A stretch of 64,000 nt of DNA from Herbaspirillum chlorophenolicum (GCF_001189955.1 NZ_LFLT01000005.1:98737-162736), one strand, 5' to 3'. Shown: positions 19,318 through 29,190, counted from the stretch's first letter. Translations and numbers: made by a program. The notes: generated by a model not told the origin, from the sequence alone.

Positions 19318-20289
19318 ATGAAACAATACCAAGACCTGATCCAAGACGTCCTCGACAACGGCAGCTGGCAAGAGAACCGCACCGGCATCCGTACCTTGAG
19401 CGTACCGGGTGCCATGATGCGCTTCGACCTGCAAAAGGGTTTTCCGGCCGTCACCACCAAGCGCCTGGCGTTCAAGTCGGTTGTCGGCGAACTGGTGGGC
19501 TTCTTGCGCGCCACCCGCAGCGCCGCCACCTTCCGCGAATTGGGCTGCAAGGTATGGGATCAGAATGCCAATGAAAACGCCGAATGGCTGGCCAACCCCT
19601 TCCGCGAAGGCACGGATGACCTCGGTCCTGTGTATGGCGTGCAATGGCGCGAATGGCCGGCCTACAAGGTAATCGACGCCGCCAGAACCGACCGGATCGA
19701 AGCGGCGCAGCGCAAGGGTTTCAGCATCGTCTCCAGGCTCACCGACAATGGCCAGGACAAGGTTCTGCTGTACAAGGCCGTCGACCAGTTGCGCGAATGC
19801 CTCGACACCATCGTCAACAACCCGGCCAGCCGCCGCATCCTGTTCCACGGCTGGAATTGCGCGGTGCTGGACGAAGTCGCCCTGCCGGCATGCCACCTGC
19901 TTTACCAATTCCTGCCCAATCAGGCAACCAGGGAAATTTCCCTCTGCCTGTACGTTCGCAGCAACGATATCGGCCTGGGTACGCCATTCAACCTGGCCGA
20001 AGGCGCCGCCCTGCTGCATCTGGTCGGCCGCCTCACCGGCTACAAGCCGCGCTGGTTCACCTATTTCGTCGGCGATGCCCACATCTACGAGAACCATATC
20101 GACATGGTCACCGAGCAGTTGAAGCGCGATCCCTTCCCCGCTCCCAAGCTGGTGATTTCCGACCGCGTTCCTGACTTTGCCGTTACCGGCAAGTACCAGC
20201 CCGAATGGCTGGAAAAGGTAGAGCCAAGCGACTTCAGCCTGGAAAACTACCAGCACCATGCGCCACTGACCGCGCCGATGGCGGTCTGA
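19318..20289 (+). CDS. thyA: Thymidylate synthase
   Basis: Methylates dUMP to dTMP with methylene-tetrahydrofolate. The 323-aa length is that of the longer ThyA form with an internal insertion (about residues 85-150) relative to the 264-aa enterobacterial type. The catalytic Cys192 lies in [11 protein letters not shown], followed by the [14 protein letters not shown] dUMP-binding segment. ATG 19318 is used; TTG 19303 is in frame but unsupported. No strong ribosome site is visible. folA, its usual partner, lies 15 kb away at 35209. Monocistronic. Confidence 0.96.
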   Translation: MKQYQDLIQDVLDNGSWQENRTGIRTLSVPGAMMRFDLQKGFPAVTTKRLAFKSVVGELVGFLRATRSAATFRELGCKVWDQNANENAEWLANPFREGTDDLGPVYGVQWREWPAYKVIDAARTDRIEAAQRKGFSIVSRLTDNGQDKVLLYKAVDQLRECLDTIVNNPASRRILFHGWNCAVLDEVALPACHLLYQFLPNQATREISLCLYVRSNDIGLGTPFNLAEGAALLHLVGRLTGYKPRWFTYFVGDAHIYENHIDMVTEQLKRDPFPAPKLVISDRVPDFAVTGKYQPEWLEKVEPSDFSLENYQHHAPLTAPMAV

Positions 20290-20300
20290 CAAATCCCCCT

Positions 20301-20328
20301 GCCTGGCGCTCCCGAAAAAGCGCCAGGC
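20301..20328. terminator. GC-rich hairpin between convergent thyA and MFS gene
   Basis: Perfect 10-bp stem GCCTGGCGCT (20301-20310) / AGCGCCAGGC (20319-20328), 8-nt loop, 12 nt after the thyA stop. There is no T-run on either side, so termination efficiency is uncertain. Confidence 0.5.
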
Positions 20329-20364
20329 AGCATACATCCAGCTTCACTTCACTGCGCTACCTGA

Positions 20365-21684
20365 TCAAGTCGCTTCCTTCATCGCGACAGCCTGCGCACG
20401 CGACTTGCTGCTCAATACCAGCAAGATGGTGACGCTGACCAGCGACATCAGCACCATCGGCAAAAGCGCCAGCGAATAACTCCCGGTAGCCTCCTTGACC
20501 CAGCCGTAGACGTTGACCATCAGCCCGCCCCCGATCAGGTTGGACACTGCATTGATGCCCGCCAGGCCCGCCGCCGCCGAACCGGTCGCCAGCCAACCGG
20601 TCGCCATCGCCCAGAACGGTCCTTTGAAGGAGTAGGCGCCGATCAGCACCAGCGACAGCAATACCACCACCGGCGCCAAGGTGTGCACTGCCGAGGCCAG
20701 GCCCATGCCGGCGCCGATCAGCAGCAGCGGGATGGCCGTGTGCCAGCGGCGCTCGCGGGTACGGTCGGAATGGCGTCCCCACCAGACCATCAGCACACAC
20801 GCGACGGCATACGGAATGGAATTGATGAGGCCGATCTGCATCACGCCCAGTCCAAAGGACTTGAGCAACTGCGGTTGCCACACGTTGAGCACCGAGCCGG
20901 CTGCCGACGCACAGGAACACACCAGCGCCATGCCCCATACGTGGGGATTGCTGAACAGCTTCCAGAGCGGCACATGCGCCTTGGCGGTACGCGCCGCAGT
21001 CTCTGCCGCCATCGTCCGGGTCAGCCATTCGCGCTGCCGGGTAGTGAGCCAGATTGCCTGTTCCGGCCGGTCGGTCAGGAAGAACAGGCAGACGATGCCC
21101 AGCAGTACGGTCGGCAACCCCTCGATGATGAACAGCCAGTGCCAGCCGCGCATTCCGCCGACACCATCCATCTGCAGCAACAGCGCCGAGAACGGCGAAG
21201 CGATGAAGCTGGCGGCAGGAATCGCCACCATGAACAGCGCCACGATACGGGCGCGGTAGGCCGACGGAATCCAGTAGGTCAGGTACAGCACGACGCCCGG
21301 AAAGAAGCCGGCTTCCGCTGCGCCCAGGATGAAGCGGACGAAATATAGGGAATGCGGCCCCTGCACCAGCGCGGTACTGGCTGAAATCAGGCCCCAGGTA
21401 ATCATGATGCGCGCCAGCCATTTCCTGGCGCCGAATCGCTGCAGCGCCAGATTGCTGGGGACTTCGAAGATGAAGTACGCGATAAAGAACAGGCTGCCCG
21501 CAAAACCGAACATCTTGGATGAAAGGCCGATGTCCTGGTTCATCTGCAGCGCCGCCATACCGATGTTGCCGCGGTCGATGAACGCGAACAAATAGCAGAG
21601 CATCAGGAAAGGCAGCAGGCGCCAGGTGACTTTTTTCACCGTCTCCCGCTCCAGCTGCTTTTCATCTGTCACTGTTGTCTCCAT
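20365..21684 (-). CDS. MFS transporter, anion:cation symporter (ACS) type
   Basis: 439-aa, 12-helix major facilitator. FIDRGNIGMAAL after helix 1 and EVPSNLALQRFGARKW in the loop 2-3 region are typical of the ACS family, which imports organic acids such as phthalate, tartrate or hexuronates. Start ATG 21684 follows AAGAG. It is the last gene of a six-gene minus-strand operon and the second MFS carrier in it. Substrate unknown, presumably a hydroxy- or keto-acid intermediate or nutrient (inference). Confidence 0.88.
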   Translation of the reverse strand: METTVTDEKQLERETVKKVTWRLLPFLMLCYLFAFIDRGNIGMAALQMNQDIGLSSKMFGFAGSLFFIAYFIFEVPSNLALQRFGARKWLARIMITWGLISASTALVQGPHSLYFVRFILGAAEAGFFPGVVLYLTYWIPSAYRARIVALFMVAIPAASFIASPFSALLLQMDGVGGMRGWHWLFIIEGLPTVLLGIVCLFFLTDRPEQAIWLTTRQREWLTRTMAAETAARTAKAHVPLWKLFSNPHVWGMALVCSCASAAGSVLNVWQPQLLKSFGLGVMQIGLINSIPYAVACVLMVWWGRHSDRTRERRWHTAIPLLLIGAGMGLASAVHTLAPVVVLLSLVLIGAYSFKGPFWAMATGWLATGSAAAGLAGINAVSNLIGGGLMVNVYGWVKEATGSYSLALLPMVLMSLVSVTILLVLSSKSRAQAVAMKEAT

Positions 21685-21748
21685 GTGTTTTCTCTTCAGG
21701 AAAATGGCCGCCGTCTTTTCATCGCGGCTGGCCTTTGATTATGATGAA

Positions 21749-22693
21749 TCAGGCGAGCGCCTGCTCCGTCTCCACTACCGCCAGCACGTTACTGGCCGCT
21801 CCCGTTCCCATCGCCACGTAGGCGCGGTCGGATACGCCGCCGATGTGGGGGCTGAGGACCACGTTGCCGATGTTTTGCAACGGATGCGGCGCGGTGAACG
21901 GCTCCTGCGCAAAGCTGTCCAGCCCGGCTGCGCGCAGCTTGCCGCTGTCCAAGGCTTCGATCAGCGCCAGCTCATCGATGAGGCCGCCGCGCGCGGTGTT
22001 CACCAGAATGGCGCCGTCCTTCATGCGCGCCAGGGATTGCGCATTGATCATGCGCTTGTTCTCATCGGTCAGCGGGCAATGCAGGGACAGTACATCGGAT
22101 TGCGCGAAAACAGTATCCAGGTCGACCAGTTCGACGCCGGCCGGCGCTTCCCTGGCAAACGGGTCATGGGCGATGACATGCATGCCCAGCGACAAGGCCG
22201 TCAGCCCCACCCGGCGGCCGATGGCGCCAAGGCCCACCAGGCCGAGGGTGCGGCCCTGGAGCTCGACGCTCTTGTGGGTCGACTTGTCCCAATGCCCCTG
22301 GCGCATACGGCCATCCAGGCCAACCACGTTCTTGGCGCAAGCGAAAATCAGCGCCCAGGTATGCTCCGCCACCGCCGGCGCGTTGGCGCCCACTGCCGCC
22401 TTCACGGCAATACCACGCTCCTGCGCCGCCTTGCTGTCGATGGTGTCGATGCCGGTGCCGTGCTTGGAAATCACACGCAGCGCCTTGCTGGCGTCCATGA
22501 TACGGCCGGTGACGCTGCCGTAGCGCACGATGATGGCCACCGGCTGGTGTTGCACCGCCAGCTTCAGCAAATCTTCCTCGGTCGGCTTGGCGCCGGCGAA
22601 GACCAGTTCATAGTCGCGCAGGATCTCGACCGCTTGCGGCGCCAGGTCGGTGCCGGTCACCAGCACCACGCCTTTCTTGCCGGCCGCAGTCAC
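21749..22693 (-). CDS. D-isomer-specific 2-hydroxyacid dehydrogenase
   Basis: 314-aa NAD-dependent dehydrogenase. The nucleotide motif GLGAIG lies near residue 145, and the catalytic Arg (NTARGGLIDE), Glu and the His of SPHIGG are visible in the usual order. GTG start (22691-22693) overlaps the TGA of the RraA-like gene as GTGA, with AAGGAG nine bases upstream, so translation is coupled. Likely interconverts a 2-hydroxy and a 2-oxo acid; with the adjacent aldolase it may reduce or oxidise the 2-oxo acid released (inference). Confidence 0.9.
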   Translation of the reverse strand: MTAAGKKGVVLVTGTDLAPQAVEILRDYELVFAGAKPTEEDLLKLAVQHQPVAIIVRYGSVTGRIMDASKALRVISKHGTGIDTIDSKAAQERGIAVKAAVGANAPAVAEHTWALIFACAKNVVGLDGRMRQGHWDKSTHKSVELQGRTLGLVGLGAIGRRVGLTALSLGMHVIAHDPFAREAPAGVELVDLDTVFAQSDVLSLHCPLTDENKRMINAQSLARMKDGAILVNTARGGLIDELALIEALDSGKLRAAGLDSFAQEPFTAPHPLQNIGNVVLSPHIGGVSDRAYVAMGTGAASNVLAVVETEQALA

Positions 22694-23382
22694 AGGGTTT
22701 CTCCTTCCTGCAGCGCGCCGGCCTTGCGCAATGCGCTGTCCAGCCAGCCAGGGCGCAACGGGCCGCCGGTACGGATTTCGGTCAGGCGCTTGGTCTCGTC
22801 CTGTACCTTCCTGGCCGCCGCCGCCAGCAGGGTCGGTGCCTTCTCGCGCTCGACCACGACCACGCCGTCGGCATCGCCGACGATGAGGTCGCCCGGCTGC
22901 ACGCTGGTGCCGCCCACCGACACCGGCCAGTTGACGCGGCCGGCGATGTTCTTGGTCGGGCCGTTGGGATTGGCGCCCACGGCATAGACCGGGAAGCCGA
23001 TGTCACGGAGGGCTTCGGTATCGCGCACGGAACCGAAGATGACGATGCCGGCCAGGCCCATGGCCTTGCATTGCGACACCATGATCTCGCCCATCAGCGC
23101 GCAGGTTTCATCGCCCTTGCCGTCGATCACCAGCACGTCGCCCGGTTTGGCGATGGCCATGGCGGCGTGGATCATCAGGTTGTCGCCGGGACGCACTTCG
23201 ACAGTCACGGCTGGGCCGGCGATACGCATGCCGGGCGACAGCGGGCTGATGCGGCTGCACAGCGTGCCGCGACGGCCGGCGACGTCCGCCAGGATGGATG
23301 CGGCGAACTCGGATGCCTGGGCGACGATGCCGGCGTCGACGCGTTCGATATCGCGAATGAGGTCGGGTTGGGTGGTGCTCAT
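22690..23382 (-). CDS. RraA-family aldolase (HMG/CHA aldolase-like)
   Basis: 230-aa protein of the RraA/4-hydroxy-4-methyl-2-oxoglutarate aldolase family. The metal- and substrate-binding region GDENCAL-like reads here DGKGDETCALMGE, followed by GIVIFGSVRDTEAL with the conserved Arg-Asp. Unlike the ~160-aa regulatory RraA, the length with an N-terminal extension fits the aldolase (LigK/ProA) branch, which cleaves 4-hydroxy-2-oxo acids to pyruvate and a second product. AAAGGA precedes the ATG. Coupled to the next gene by a 4-nt overlap. Confidence 0.85.
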   Translation of the reverse strand: MSTTQPDLIRDIERVDAGIVAQASEFAASILADVAGRRGTLCSRISPLSPGMRIAGPAVTVEVRPGDNLMIHAAMAIAKPGDVLVIDGKGDETCALMGEIMVSQCKAMGLAGIVIFGSVRDTEALRDIGFPVYAVGANPNGPTKNIAGRVNWPVSVGGTSVQPGDLIVGDADGVVVVEREKAPTLLAAAARKVQDETKRLTEIRTGGPLRPGWLDSALRKAGALQEGETL

Positions 23383-23421
23383 GATGATCCTTTGCTAAGC
23401 AGTTGCAGAATAGGTTGATGG

Positions 23422-24342
23422 TTAGGCGTGCGAATACATCGGCAGGCCGGCTACCGGCACGTCAGCGCGCAAGATGGAACCGGTCTGGGATTCGGTAATG
23501 AACAGGCTCTTGCCGTCCGGGCCGCCGAAGGCGAGGTTGGTGGTCGAGATGCCTGCGTTGGAGCGGATCCGCAGCAGCGGCTCGGCGAATTTGGAGAGCC
23601 TCCAGATGGAGCCGAAACCGGTGTGGGCGATATACAGGCAGCTCTCGGCATCCAGCGCCAGCCCATCCGGGCCGGCCATGCCGCCATGCAGGTTGGCGAA
23701 CACGCCGACCTTGCCCACCACGCCGCTGTTGTGCAGCGGGATACGCCAGATCTGCTGCGCGCGGGTCACCGCCACCAGCAGGTGGTTCAGTACCGGGTCG
23801 TAGACGATGCCGTTCGGGCTGGGGATGGTATTGACCAGGCAGGTAAGCTGGCCATCGGGAGACAGGCGATAGACGCGGCCGGTCGGGTCCTGCAGTCCGG
23901 TTTGTCCCTGATCGGTGAAGTAGATCTCGCCGGAGGGCCCGAATACCAGGTCGTTGACGCCCTTGAAACCTTCCGAACCTACGGTTTCCAGCAGCGGCGC
24001 GACGTCGCCGGTGTCCGGGTTCAACTGCACCAGTCCGCGCTTGTAGTCGGTGATGACGATACGGCCGTTCTTGTCGATCTTCAGGCCATTGGGCCAGCCG
24101 TCGTACTCGGCGACCAGCTCCCACTCCCCTTCTTGCGAGATGCGGAAGATGCGGCCGTACGGAATGTCGGTGACGTACAGGCGGCCCTGGAGATCGAACG
24201 ACGGCCCTTCCAGAAAAGAGTCGATCGGTAGGCCGCCGCGGTTAGCGTCGCTCCAGGAATTCTTCCTCGGCTTGCGAAAGCTGTCCGGCAACCGCGTGAA
24301 GATGGTCGTTTCAACAATGGGAGGAGGTGCGAAGAAGCTCAT
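23422..24342 (-). CDS. SMP-30/gluconolactonase-type lactonase
   Basis: 306-aa six-bladed beta-propeller of the SMP-30/gluconolactonase/LRE family, which hydrolyses sugar or hydroxy-acid lactones with a divalent metal. Visible family signatures include EGPSFDLQGRLYVTDIPYGR, with the metal Glu near residue 45, KGVNDLVFGPSG with conserved Asn-Asp, and PNGIVYDP. AGGAC lies ten bases before the ATG. No signal peptide, so cytosolic. Internal gene of the six-gene operon; substrate unknown. Confidence 0.85.
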   Translation of the reverse strand: MSFFAPPPIVETTIFTRLPDSFRKPRKNSWSDANRGGLPIDSFLEGPSFDLQGRLYVTDIPYGRIFRISQEGEWELVAEYDGWPNGLKIDKNGRIVITDYKRGLVQLNPDTGDVAPLLETVGSEGFKGVNDLVFGPSGEIYFTDQGQTGLQDPTGRVYRLSPDGQLTCLVNTIPSPNGIVYDPVLNHLLVAVTRAQQIWRIPLHNSGVVGKVGVFANLHGGMAGPDGLALDAESCLYIAHTGFGSIWRLSKFAEPLLRIRSNAGISTTNLAFGGPDGKSLFITESQTGSILRADVPVAGLPMYSHA

Positions 24343-24361
24343 GATCGGATTGTCCTGACAA

Positions 24362-25690
24362 TTATTTCTGGGCCTTGGCGGGATCGCCGAGCGCGAGAGT
24401 AATCACCGCCCCCAGCAGCAGCGCACCGGCCACGAAGATCAACGGATAGGTAAAGCCCTGGGTCGCTTCCCGGATGAAACCGATCATCGACGGGCCGACG
24501 AAACCGCCCAGGTTGCCGATGGAGACGATGAGCGCCAGCCCGCCCGCCGCCGCACGACCGGTGAGAAAGCCGGAGGGAATGGCCCAGAAGGTCGCCTGGA
24601 AAGAGAGGATGGAAGCCACCGCGACGGTGATGGCGAGCATCTTCAGCAGCGGGTCATGCATGAAGGCCGAGATCGCGATCGACACCGCCGCGACGGTGAT
24701 GGCGCCGGCCACGAAGAACAGGCGCTTGTCGCTGTTGTTGGCCAGCCTGGCCCACAAGGTCATGGCGATGGCGCCGACAATGTAGGGAACGGCTGCCACC
24801 AGGCCGACCTGATGCGACGGCAAGCCGAACTCCTTGATGATCTGCGGCAGCCACAAGCCGATGCTGAGCGAACCGATGATGCCGCAGAAGTTGGCGCCGG
24901 CCAGCGCGAACACGCGCCAGTTGACGAAAGCATCGCGCAGCTTGTTGCCGTGGCGCGCAGCCAGGATGTTTTGTTCGTTCGCCAGTTCGGCTTCCAGCCA
25001 TTGCTGTTCGCGCGGGGTGAGCCAACGCGCCTTGGACGGACGATCCGGCAGCAAGAACAGGCACGCCACACCCAGCAGCACAGCCGGCAGCGCCTCCAGC
25101 AACAGCAAGACCTGCCAGCCCTTGTACCCCCACAGGCCGTGCAGCTCCATCAACGCGCCGGAGAGCGGCGAACCGATGATATTGGCCACCGGAATGCCGA
25201 TCAGGAAGAACGCCGTGGCCTTGCCGCGCCACTGGCCGGGGAACCACTTGGTGAAATAGAGGTAGATGCCGGGCGTGAAGCCGGCTTCGGCCATGCCCAG
25301 GAAAAAGCGCGCCAGCGCGAAGCTCTTGGGGCCGACCACGAAGGCCGTGAGCATGGAAATCACGCCCCAGGAAATCATGATGCGCGAGATCCACATGCGC
25401 GCGCCGAAGCGATGCAGCGCCAGGTTGCTGGGAATCTCGAAGAAGAAATAGCCGATGAAGAACAGTCCCGCGCCCAGGCCGAACTGCGACGGCGTCAGGC
25501 CCAGGTCCTTGTTCATGGTTAGCGCGGCGAAACCGACATTGATGCGGTCGAGGTAACTGACCACATAGCACAGCAGGATGAAGGGAATCAGGCGGCGCAT
25601 CACCTTCTTCATCGTTGACTGTTCGCTGACGGACTGTGTTTCTGCTGCGGATGTGCTGTGCGTCATCTGGACTTCCTGGGCTTGGCTCAT
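24362..25690 (-). CDS. MFS transporter, anion:cation symporter (ACS) type
   Basis: 442-aa, 12-helix carrier with YLDRINVGFAALTMN after helix 1 and EIPSNLALHRFGARMW in the following loop, the same subfamily as the carrier at 20365-21684. Start at ATG 25690 (MSQAQEV) is backed by GAGGGAA; an upstream extension to 25744 overlaps the preceding gene and is rejected. It follows the amidohydrolase by 10 nt. Two ACS carriers in one operon suggest separate substrates or stages of uptake (inference). Confidence 0.88.
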   Translation of the reverse strand: MSQAQEVQMTHSTSAAETQSVSEQSTMKKVMRRLIPFILLCYVVSYLDRINVGFAALTMNKDLGLTPSQFGLGAGLFFIGYFFFEIPSNLALHRFGARMWISRIMISWGVISMLTAFVVGPKSFALARFFLGMAEAGFTPGIYLYFTKWFPGQWRGKATAFFLIGIPVANIIGSPLSGALMELHGLWGYKGWQVLLLLEALPAVLLGVACLFLLPDRPSKARWLTPREQQWLEAELANEQNILAARHGNKLRDAFVNWRVFALAGANFCGIIGSLSIGLWLPQIIKEFGLPSHQVGLVAAVPYIVGAIAMTLWARLANNSDKRLFFVAGAITVAAVSIAISAFMHDPLLKMLAITVAVASILSFQATFWAIPSGFLTGRAAAGGLALIVSIGNLGGFVGPSMIGFIREATQGFTYPLIFVAGALLLGAVITLALGDPAKAQK

Positions 25691-25700
25691 CGTGTTTCCC

Positions 25701-26651
25701 TCAGAAGCGATAAAGACGTGCAGGGTTATCCACCAGCAGCGCATTCAGCTGTTCGCCGGAACCGGCCCATTCGGCCATCAGGTCCAACAGGAGCGCATCG
25801 TCGGGCTTATGTTTCTCGGTCGGATGCGGCCAGTCGCTGCCCCACAGCACTTGTGTCGGGGCCGCGCTCATCAGCGCGCGGGCCAGCGGCGCGACGTCGC
25901 CATAGGCGGGCGCACCGGCCTTGCTTGACAGGTAGGCGCCGGACAGCTTGATGTAGGCGCGCTTGTCCTTCATCAGGCCGACGACGAATGCATAGACAGG
26001 ATGGGAAGCGCTGTCCTGCAATGGAATGCGGGCGAAGTGGTCGAACACCACGGGAACCGGAAGGCGCGACAGCATTTCGCGGTTGGCCAGCAGCTCGTCG
26101 TTGGACATGTTGACCTGCATGTGCCAGCCCAGGTGCGCCACGCGGCGCGCCAATGGTTCGATCATGGCCGCGCTCGTCACGGAACCGATGGCCAGATTGA
26201 AGCGCAAACCCCTGATGCCTGCCTTGTCCAGTCGTACCAATTCCGCATCGGTCACACCGGTATCCAGGACGGCGACACCGCGTGCCGACGCCCCGAGTTG
26301 TTCCAGCGCGTCCAAGGTGCAGCGGTTGTCCGTGCCGTAAGCCGAAGGCGTCACCACGACGTTGCGCGAGACGCCCAACCGCTGCTGCAGCCTGCGGTAC
26401 ATCGCAACGGTGGCCGGCGGATGCAACAGCTTGGCGCCGGGCGCCCAGGGGAAGCGGTCGTCATAGATATGCATGTGGCAATCGCATGCATTGGCCGGCA
26501 GCCTGGCGGAGATGCGCTCGCTACCGGAGGAATGCGGAAATGCCTCGTCGGCCGCCATCGCGGATGCGCCGCATGCCGCCGCGCCCAACCCTGCCGTCAG
26601 CGCCGCTGCCTGGCGCAGGAATGCACGACGTGTCTGCCCTGTCTTCAACAT
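25701..26651 (-). CDS. Tat-exported amidohydrolase (2-pyrone-4,6-dicarboxylate lactonase-like)
   Basis: TIM-barrel hydrolase of the COG3618/amidohydrolase-2 family that includes PDC lactonase and L-fucono/rhamnonolactonases, 316 aa. TRRAFLR at residues 7-13 plus a hydrophobic stretch ending ASAMA near 33 is a Tat signal, so the mature enzyme is probably periplasmic, unusual for this family. CDCHMHI (His59, His61) and WGSDWPHP with the catalytic Asp are present. ATG 26651 has GGAG seven bases upstream; ATG 26663 is the alternative. It is the first gene of the operon, divergent from lysR. Confidence 0.83.
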   Translation of the reverse strand: MLKTGQTRRAFLRQAAALTAGLGAAACGASAMAADEAFPHSSGSERISARLPANACDCHMHIYDDRFPWAPGAKLLHPPATVAMYRRLQQRLGVSRNVVVTPSAYGTDNRCTLDALEQLGASARGVAVLDTGVTDAELVRLDKAGIRGLRFNLAIGSVTSAAMIEPLARRVAHLGWHMQVNMSNDELLANREMLSRLPVPVVFDHFARIPLQDSASHPVYAFVVGLMKDKRAYIKLSGAYLSSKAGAPAYGDVAPLARALMSAAPTQVLWGSDWPHPTEKHKPDDALLLDLMAEWAGSGEQLNALLVDNPARLYRF

Positions 26652-26777
26652 CTTTGTCTCCATGTTTTTTCCGCGCCGGCAATGGCCGGCTGCATCGTTT
26701 GGAGGGCAGTCTACGCGCCGTTTTTTTTAATGTATATTTGCTTTTATTTTGTATTCCATAACTTTCAGGAATGAATC

Positions 26778-27662
26778 ATGGACTATCGCGACCTCAAGTA
26801 TTTCGAGGTGATTGCAGAGGAAGGGCATGTAGGGCGTGCGGCGGAGCGGCTCTACAAGACGCAGCCGGCCCTGACCAAATGCATCGACCGCCTGGAAGAA
26901 CAACTGGGAGCGCCGCTATTCGAGCGCGCAGGGCGAGGCATTCGCCTGACCGCCGTAGGGACGACGCTGCTGGCGCGCTCGCGCCAGATCACGCTGATGA
27001 TGGACGACACCGCCCGTGAGATCGGCGACTATGCCAATGGGCGTGCGGGCAACATCCGGCTGGGGTGCATTCCCACCCTTGCCGAGCACATCCTTCCATC
27101 GGTTTGTGAAGAGCTGCTGCTGGAAGCGGATAAAGTCACCATCGACCTGAAGGTCTCGATGAACGATGCGTTACTGGAAGGCCTCAAGGCCGGTGAACTG
27201 GATATTGTGCTGGGGCCGGTGATCCAGAGCGACGATGTGTTCCAGACTGAAGAGATCAAGCATGACCAGATGGTCGTGATGGCCAGCGCGCACCATCCTA
27301 TCTTCAAGCGCAAGCGCACGCTGCGCACCCTGCTCGACTATCACTGGGTACTGCCGGCGCAATCGGTACTCAGCCGGCAGTGGCTGGACAACGTCTTCGA
27401 CCGCCACCACCTGGCGCGGCCGACGGTGCAAATCACGCCCACCGTGCTCAACATGATCATGCCGCTCATCGAGCGCACCAATCTGCTGGGTTTCGCATCG
27501 AAACTGAATCTGGATGCCGGCCGCGGGAACCTGAAGGAAGTGGTACTGAAAGAAACGACGATGCTCAGGCGCATGGGGTTGACCTATCGTCGCGACATGT
27601 ACCTGTCTCCGGCGGCTCAGCGCCTTATTGCCATTATCAAGCGTCGGTACGACGCTGAGTGA
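26778..27662 (+). CDS. LysR-family transcriptional regulator
   Basis: 294-aa LysR-type activator. HTH at residues 4-62 (YFEVIAEEGHVGRAAERLYKTQPALT), then a periplasmic-binding-protein-like effector domain. It is divergent from the amidohydrolase/MFS operon, with only about 126 bp between the two starts, including a very AT-rich stretch at 26720-26765, and is therefore the likely operon regulator. Effector unknown. Ends 67 bp before the convergent outer-membrane factor gene. Confidence 0.92.
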   Translation: MDYRDLKYFEVIAEEGHVGRAAERLYKTQPALTKCIDRLEEQLGAPLFERAGRGIRLTAVGTTLLARSRQITLMMDDTAREIGDYANGRAGNIRLGCIPTLAEHILPSVCEELLLEADKVTIDLKVSMNDALLEGLKAGELDIVLGPVIQSDDVFQTEEIKHDQMVVMASAHHPIFKRKRTLRTLLDYHWVLPAQSVLSRQWLDNVFDRHHLARPTVQITPTVLNMIMPLIERTNLLGFASKLNLDAGRGNLKEVVLKETTMLRRMGLTYRRDMYLSPAAQRLIAIIKRRYDAE

Positions 27663-27729
27663 CCGGGACGCTCCTCCAGGAACCTGTTGGCGATCTGCAA
27701 TTCACCACCGCACATCGCCGACAACCGCT

Positions 27730-29190
27730 TTAAGGCGCCACCACCCCATTGCCGGCGGCATCGTCATGCCAGCCGCCGCCCAGCGCCTTGTACAGCGACA
27801 CGGTGGCCTGCAGGCGCTGCAGCTTGATCTGGCCCAACTGGTTCTGCGCTTCAGACAAGGTGCGCTGGGTATCCAGCACCACCATCAAATCCTCGGCGCC
27901 GGCGCGGAAACGGATTTCAGACAGGTCGAAGGCGAAACGCGCCTGGTCGACCTCTCCAACCTTGAGCCGATAGCGCTCTTCCAGGCTGCGGATCGCGCCC
28001 AGGGCCTTCTCCACTTCCGAGAGGGAGTTGATCACTCCCTGGCGATAAACCTGCACCAGCTCTTCCTTCTGGGCGATGGCGAGATCGCGCTGGTTCTTCA
28101 GGCGGCCACCGTCGAAGATCGGCGCGATCAGGCCGGCGCCGATGCTGGCGAACAGGTTGGGACCGTCAAACAGCGACAGGAGCGCATTGCTTTGCGCGCC
28201 GGTGGAGCCCGTCAGCGTGATGCTGGGGAACAAGGCCGCGCGCGCCACTGCGACGTTGGCGTTGGCTGCGGCCAGATTGGCTTCGGCGCGGCGGATATCG
28301 GGGCGGCGCGTCAACAGTTCCGAAGGCAGGCCGGCCGAAATGCGCGGCATCTGGATGCGGGCCAGCCCCTTCTCCTGCACGGTGAAATTTTGTGGCGGGC
28401 GGCCGAGCAGGATGGCCAGCGCGGTCTGCGCGTCCTGCTCCTGCTGCTGCAGATCGGGAATGAGCGCCTTCTGGTTGGCCAGCGCCGAGCGCTGGCGCGC
28501 CAGATCCAGCGGCGAAGCGGAACCGGCCCTGCTTTGCGCTTCGACCAGCCGCAGCACGCGCTCGGCGGTACTGACGTTCTGGTTCGCAATCCCCAGCCGG
28601 TCGCGCAGCGACAGCACTTGCAGGTAGGTGGAAACGATGCCGCTGGTAACCGTCAGCGCAACCGTTTCGCGGTCATAACGGTTGGCGCGCAACGAAGCTT
28701 CGGCGGCGTCGCGGCCGGCGCGGTTCTTGCCCCAGAAGTCCACCTCATAACTCACCTGCAAGGCGGCGCCCGCAGAGTTGACGGGTGAACCGCCCGAGAT
28801 CGGAAAATCGCGCGCAGCATTGGCGTTGACCCCGACATTGGGCAGCAGCGGCGCGCCGGCAATGCGCGCCTGCGCTTCAGCCTGCTTGACGCGCGAGAAA
28901 GCGGCCGCGATCTCAAAATTATTGTGCTGCCCTTCATCGACCAGCGCACTCAACTCGGTGCTGCCGAATTGCTTCCACCAATCCGAATCCGGCCATAGCT
29001 GCTCGGCATGCGCGACGTCGGCCAAGGCGCCGGTGCTCCCGCCTGTGCTCCATTTATCGGGCACCTGCATCTCGGGAACCGGATCGGTATCGACCGAACG
29101 CGAGGCGCAGCCGCCCAGCGCCATGACACATGCCAGCGCCAGGGACAGCGGAGAAAACAGAACAAACTTGCGTGGACTGCTGAAGTTCAT
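27730..29190 (-). CDS. Outer-membrane efflux lipoprotein (NodT/OprM type)
   Basis: 486-aa TolC-like outer-membrane factor. The signal ends in a lipobox LGGC with Cys28. Two OEP repeats follow, with FWGKNRAGRDAAEASLRA near 150-170 and RRPDIRRAEANLAAANANV near 290, typical of NodT-family RND or MacAB outer-membrane channels. Forms the lower end of an operon with the membrane-fusion gene at 29251. No inner-membrane pump gene lies next to it. Confidence 0.9.
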   Translation of the reverse strand: MNFSSPRKFVLFSPLSLALACVMALGGCASRSVDTDPVPEMQVPDKWSTGGSTGALADVAHAEQLWPDSDWWKQFGSTELSALVDEGQHNNFEIAAAFSRVKQAEAQARIAGAPLLPNVGVNANAARDFPISGGSPVNSAGAALQVSYEVDFWGKNRAGRDAAEASLRANRYDRETVALTVTSGIVSTYLQVLSLRDRLGIANQNVSTAERVLRLVEAQSRAGSASPLDLARQRSALANQKALIPDLQQQEQDAQTALAILLGRPPQNFTVQEKGLARIQMPRISAGLPSELLTRRPDIRRAEANLAAANANVAVARAALFPSITLTGSTGAQSNALLSLFDGPNLFASIGAGLIAPIFDGGRLKNQRDLAIAQKEELVQVYRQGVINSLSEVEKALGAIRSLEERYRLKVGEVDQARFAFDLSEIRFRAGAEDLMVVLDTQRTLSEAQNQLGQIKLQRLQATVSLYKALGGGWHDDAAGNGVVAP

